Below are positions 30,873-33,471 of a stretch of 33,471 nucleotides of DNA, piece by piece. Location of the stretch: contig NZNU01000007.1 of assembly GCA_002695035.1 (NCBI GenBank), forward strand, positions 1 to 33,471, in the 5' to 3' direction. Position 1 is the stretch's first letter. Every line of letters starts with the position of its first letter. The DNA is from Micavibrio sp. (GTDB lineage: Bacteria; Pseudomonadota; Alphaproteobacteria; Micavibrionales; Micavibrionaceae). Below the pieces are notes generated by a model. That model was not told where the DNA came from, did not search any database, and saw only the letters and a program-made list of their open reading frames with translations. A program made the translations under genes and the position numbers.

Positions 30873-33002
30873 TTACCCCAGCGATGTCACCAATGTTCCT
30901 GCAATTATAAGACCGCCAATCAAGGCAGATAATAAAGCCGCAATTTGGCGCCCTCCTCCGGCACCATGTTTACCTGGTTTAGCTACAATTTTCTCAGTGA
31001 ACTCTAGCTCCCGTTCTAAACTTTGATAATTTTGTAAAGCACCGAGATATTCCCTGTAATCTTTCTTAAGCGCCGCATTATTGTCAAAAAGCTCGGCGAC
31101 TTTAACCATATTACCCGATGTTTTTAACTTCTGCAGCTTGCCCAAGATTTCCTTTCTGCGGTCACGGTCATGAAAAGATTTCACCAGAGATTGCCCTAAA
31201 GTGTCCGCTACCCAGGCAGATAACCCCTTTGCCGCCGGGAGTTTGGATCTGAATTGCAACGTGGCAAGTGTTTTTAAAAGTGCCAAATTTTTTATTTTTT
31301 CATCCGCTGAATTCAAGTCAATCAGATAGGCATCAATCATTTGCCTGTCCCGCACGGATATAAAGGCTGCAATATGCCTGTCTACCGGATATCTCGGCAC
31401 GTTGCCTTTTAAACACAGGTCATCTAAAGCCCAGAAAAAATCTTCGGGACTGCGTATATAGTAATTTTTGTAAGCCTCGCTCAGGCAAGGTGCATCACCT
31501 GCAAGGATGTAATAGCAACGTTCAAATCCGTATCCAAGCCCCTGCTGCTTTAAAGAGTTATAACAATTTCCGAGTTTTGTTGCCAAACCGCCATAATCCA
31601 AGCCGCCTATTGTATAATTATCTATCCAGTGCATAAGAACCTGACTATTGATCACATCTATATGAAAAGACATGTCTTGCCCGTGAATATAATCATGGAC
31701 CATTAGCTTCCCAAAGCCTTCAGATAAAAAGGCCGTTTCCTGTGTCATCAAAGGCATGGCATTACCAAGAGCCCCCCCCACAAGCGCTACTTTTATAGTC
31801 TTTGAGGAGGCATTGTGAATGACTGAGCCTGCCTCAATTGCTTTTTGCACCTCATGGATAAAAGGTTTGTCCCCGATTGCACGCTCCATCCATTGAAGAA
31901 GCTCTCCATTTTCAATAAGAGCCTCTGAGGCAGTAATATTTTCAGGCATATCTGTGGCGAGTATTTCAGGACGAAGATATTTTTTATCAACCAATGTTAT
32001 CGGTCGCTTGGCCTTATACCTCTTCACACCTGGCTGTTTAACACCAACCCTTTGCCCATCGCGCCACGTTATCAGATCCTCAATATCCCATCTTTGATAT
32101 GGGTCGTCATTGAGTAATCCCCTCATCAATTCGAGGAGGCTACCCATAATGCGGTTTTTCCCGATCAAGGCTGTAAAGCTTCCCAGCTCAAGCTTGGCCT
32201 GCGCAATTTCTTTTCGGGACAGACCTTCCAAAGGGTCATATTTACGCATTAATACGGCAAGTGTCGCACCCAGTGCATACATATCATCGGAAGCCATACC
32301 TGTTCCGGCACCGGCAGGATGAGACAAGCAGCGCTCGGCTGTCAAATAAGTTGGATGCTGCGCATATCCAAACGGAAGAGCAAGGCATTCTCCCACACCA
32401 ATTTTATCCGACGATGTCACCGCCTCAGATGAAGTACTTCCTGATAGAAAATAGAGGTTTTCTGCGCAAATTGAACCATGCACAAAGTCATAATAGCGCA
32501 CATCCTCAAGAACCGACAAAATAGATGGAAAGATAACGGTCTTAACAATTTCATCCTTTAACCCCATAGCCAAAGAACTTCCGTTTTTCAAAAGGCGGGC
32601 ATTGTAGATATTTTCATAGACAAAAATATAGACTTCTGCGCCGTGATCAGGCCAAAAAAGCGTACCCGATGCCTTTAACAAACCAATATAGGGGCTTTGT
32701 AGACCTGTGAATTTCGACGTATCTTCTATTCTGGGCACCAATCCCTTGTCGAAACAAACAAGAACATAGAGGCTTTCTGATTTTTTGCCTCTTGCTGCGA
32801 AAGCTTTTGCAGGCCCTCTGTCCAGATAGGATAATGGCTCTTGTGGGAATATTTCAATGACATCCTTAAACCAAAGGCTTTGCGGCTTCTTTGACTTTTT
32901 CTCCTGTTTCTCAGGCGTATCTTCGATTTCTTCGGCTTTTTCGTCGGACATATTTTTTATTACAGATGAAATGCACGCCGTTTGTATGGCGTCTACATCC
33001 AT
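30873..33002 (-). CDS. Tail-anchored kinase-like protein with degenerate motifs
   Basis: A 709-residue protein: a charged linker (about 18-42), a protein-kinase-like domain (about 45-330), a helical region (about 350-680) and one C-terminal membrane anchor (about 686-707). Kinase landmarks are HGSICAEN at 175-182 where HRDxxxxN is expected (no catalytic Asp), IGVGECLA in place of DFG, the APE-like PTYLTAER at 217-224 and ASDDMYALG at 237-245. It is therefore probably a pseudokinase or atypical kinase. The protein resembles an uncharacterised alphaproteobacterial family and is followed by its membrane protein partner. An alternative start at residue 18 (32951) is possible; neither has a strong ribosome site. 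It begins 52 bases after purA. Role unknown. Confidence 0.6.
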   Translation of the reverse strand: MDVDAIQTACISSVIKNMSDEKAEEIEDTPEKQEKKSKKPQSLWFKDVIEIFPQEPLSYLDRGPAKAFAARGKKSESLYVLVCFDKGLVPRIEDTSKFTGLQSPYIGLLKASGTLFWPDHGAEVYIFVYENIYNARLLKNGSSLAMGLKDEIVKTVIFPSILSVLEDVRYYDFVHGSICAENLYFLSGSTSSEAVTSSDKIGVGECLALPFGYAQHPTYLTAERCLSHPAGAGTGMASDDMYALGATLAVLMRKYDPLEGLSRKEIAQAKLELGSFTALIGKNRIMGSLLELMRGLLNDDPYQRWDIEDLITWRDGQRVGVKQPGVKRYKAKRPITLVDKKYLRPEILATDMPENITASEALIENGELLQWMERAIGDKPFIHEVQKAIEAGSVIHNASSKTIKVALVGGALGNAMPLMTQETAFLSEGFGKLMVHDYIHGQDMSFHIDVINSQVLMHWIDNYTIGGLDYGGLATKLGNCYNSLKQQGLGYGFERCYYILAGDAPCLSEAYKNYYIRSPEDFFWALDDLCLKGNVPRYPVDRHIAAFISVRDRQMIDAYLIDLNSADEKIKNLALLKTLATLQFRSKLPAAKGLSAWVADTLGQSLVKSFHDRDRRKEILGKLQKLKTSGNMVKVAELFDNNAALKKDYREYLGALQNYQSLERELEFTEKIVAKPGKHGAGGGRQIAALLSALIGGLIIAGTLVTSLG

Positions 33003-33054
33003 GATTCTACTTCAATTCCGAAAAATAAGAAAGCCCGCTATTAAAAGCACGGTT

Positions 33055-33471
33055 TTACTGGAAAGGATCGTGCACTAAAATAGTGTCGTCACGTTCGGGA
33101 CTTGTAGATAATAAAGCAACCGGTGCTTCTATAAGCTCTTCCACACGGCGAACATATTTTATCGCTGCTGCAGGCAAATCCTTCCAACTGCGCGCGCCAT
33201 AAGTCGTATCTGACCAGCCTTCAATAGTTTCATATATCGGCTCTACACGCGCCTGTTCGGCCTGCCCGGAAGGGAAATAATCAATTGTCTCACCATCAAG
33301 TTTATAACCTGTACATATATTTATTTCTTCAAATCCGTCCAGAACGTCCAGCTTGGTAAGCGCGATCCCGTCAATACCGCCTGTCTTTATGGCTTGCCGT
33401 ACGAGAACCGCATCAAACCAGCCACAACGGCGTTTTCGGCCTGTAACTGTTCCGAATTCGTGACGAAGACA
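33055..33471 (-). CDS. purA: Adenylosuccinate synthetase, C-terminal part
   Basis: The last 138 codons of purA; the rest lies beyond the window edge. The fragment opens with [17 protein letters not shown]-like sequence ([19 protein letters not shown]), the typical conserved IMP/GTP-side block, then [24 protein letters not shown] and the end block [25 protein letters not shown]. PurA makes adenylosuccinate from IMP, aspartate and GTP in AMP synthesis. The stop is TAA at 33057-33055. It lies 52 bases upstream of the kinase-like gene on the same strand. Confidence 0.97.
   Translation of the reverse strand, partial: CLRHEFGTVTGRKRRCGWFDAVLVRQAIKTGGIDGIALTKLDVLDGFEEINICTGYKLDGETIDYFPSGQAEQARVEPIYETIEGWSDTTYGARSWKDLPAAAIKYVRRVEELIEAPVALLSTSPERDDTILVHDPFQ

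Noticed and set aside
30390-33471. Toxin-antitoxin or defence system at the kinase-like pair
   Set aside because: No nuclease, antitoxin or nucleotide cyclase feature, and purA linkage suggests a core chromosomal region.

Overview
The window is chromosomal DNA, AT-rich by eye, from a free-living alphaproteobacterium. The grounds are: a CpdR-type response regulator, a complete Tad/Cpa pilus cluster in alphaproteobacterial order, a stand-alone HTH/S24-like regulator of a type common in Alphaproteobacteria, and a kinase-like/membrane protein pair next to purA. I would not place it more precisely than Alphaproteobacteria outside the high-GC Rhizobiales/Caulobacterales.

Region 1 (about 1-5443) is a decayed prophage of the short-tailed (T7-like) head type, on the minus strand. 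In transcription order it has two small genes (one a possible permuted papain-like protein), a conserved small protein, the portal, a Bbp19-like protein and the scaffold. Next comes an inserted plus-strand PilZ gene with its own promoter and terminator. Then come only the first 12 codons of what looks like the major capsid gene, joined directly to the 3' half of a SleB-type endolysin, followed by an intact holin and the start of another gene. A deletion between capsid codon 12 and the endolysin removed the rest of the head and tail genes. No integrase or terminase is visible.

Region 2 (5577-7911) holds an S24-like regulator lacking the protease dyad, pyrE, nadK and tRNA-Phe(GAA). Region 3 (8101-16381) holds a large secreted RTX calcium-binding protein, the glpD-glpK operon, a lone YjbH-family outer-membrane protein and a leucine-type amino acid dehydrogenase. 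Region 4 (16428-19526) holds a possible small RNA, rluD, a secreted beta-propeller-like protein of unknown role, cpdR and tRNA-Val(GAC).

Region 5 (19673-30274) is the Tad pilus locus. A two-gene plus-strand unit (pilus-assembly N-terminal-domain protein and the TPR lipoprotein TadD) faces the minus-strand run flp, cpaA, cpaB, cpaC, cpaD, cpaE, cpaF, tadB, tadC across a bidirectional terminator. A strong hairpin follows flp and should make pilin mRNA more abundant than the machinery mRNA. Exact TTAA-N7-TTAA (CtrA-type) boxes lie upstream of flp and of the RTX gene, and cpdR is a known indirect regulator of CtrA stability, so cell-cycle control of surface adhesion is a reasonable hypothesis.

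Region 6 (30390-33471) holds a membrane protein and a tail-anchored, kinase-like protein with degenerate catalytic motifs, then the C-terminal part of purA, cut by the window edge.
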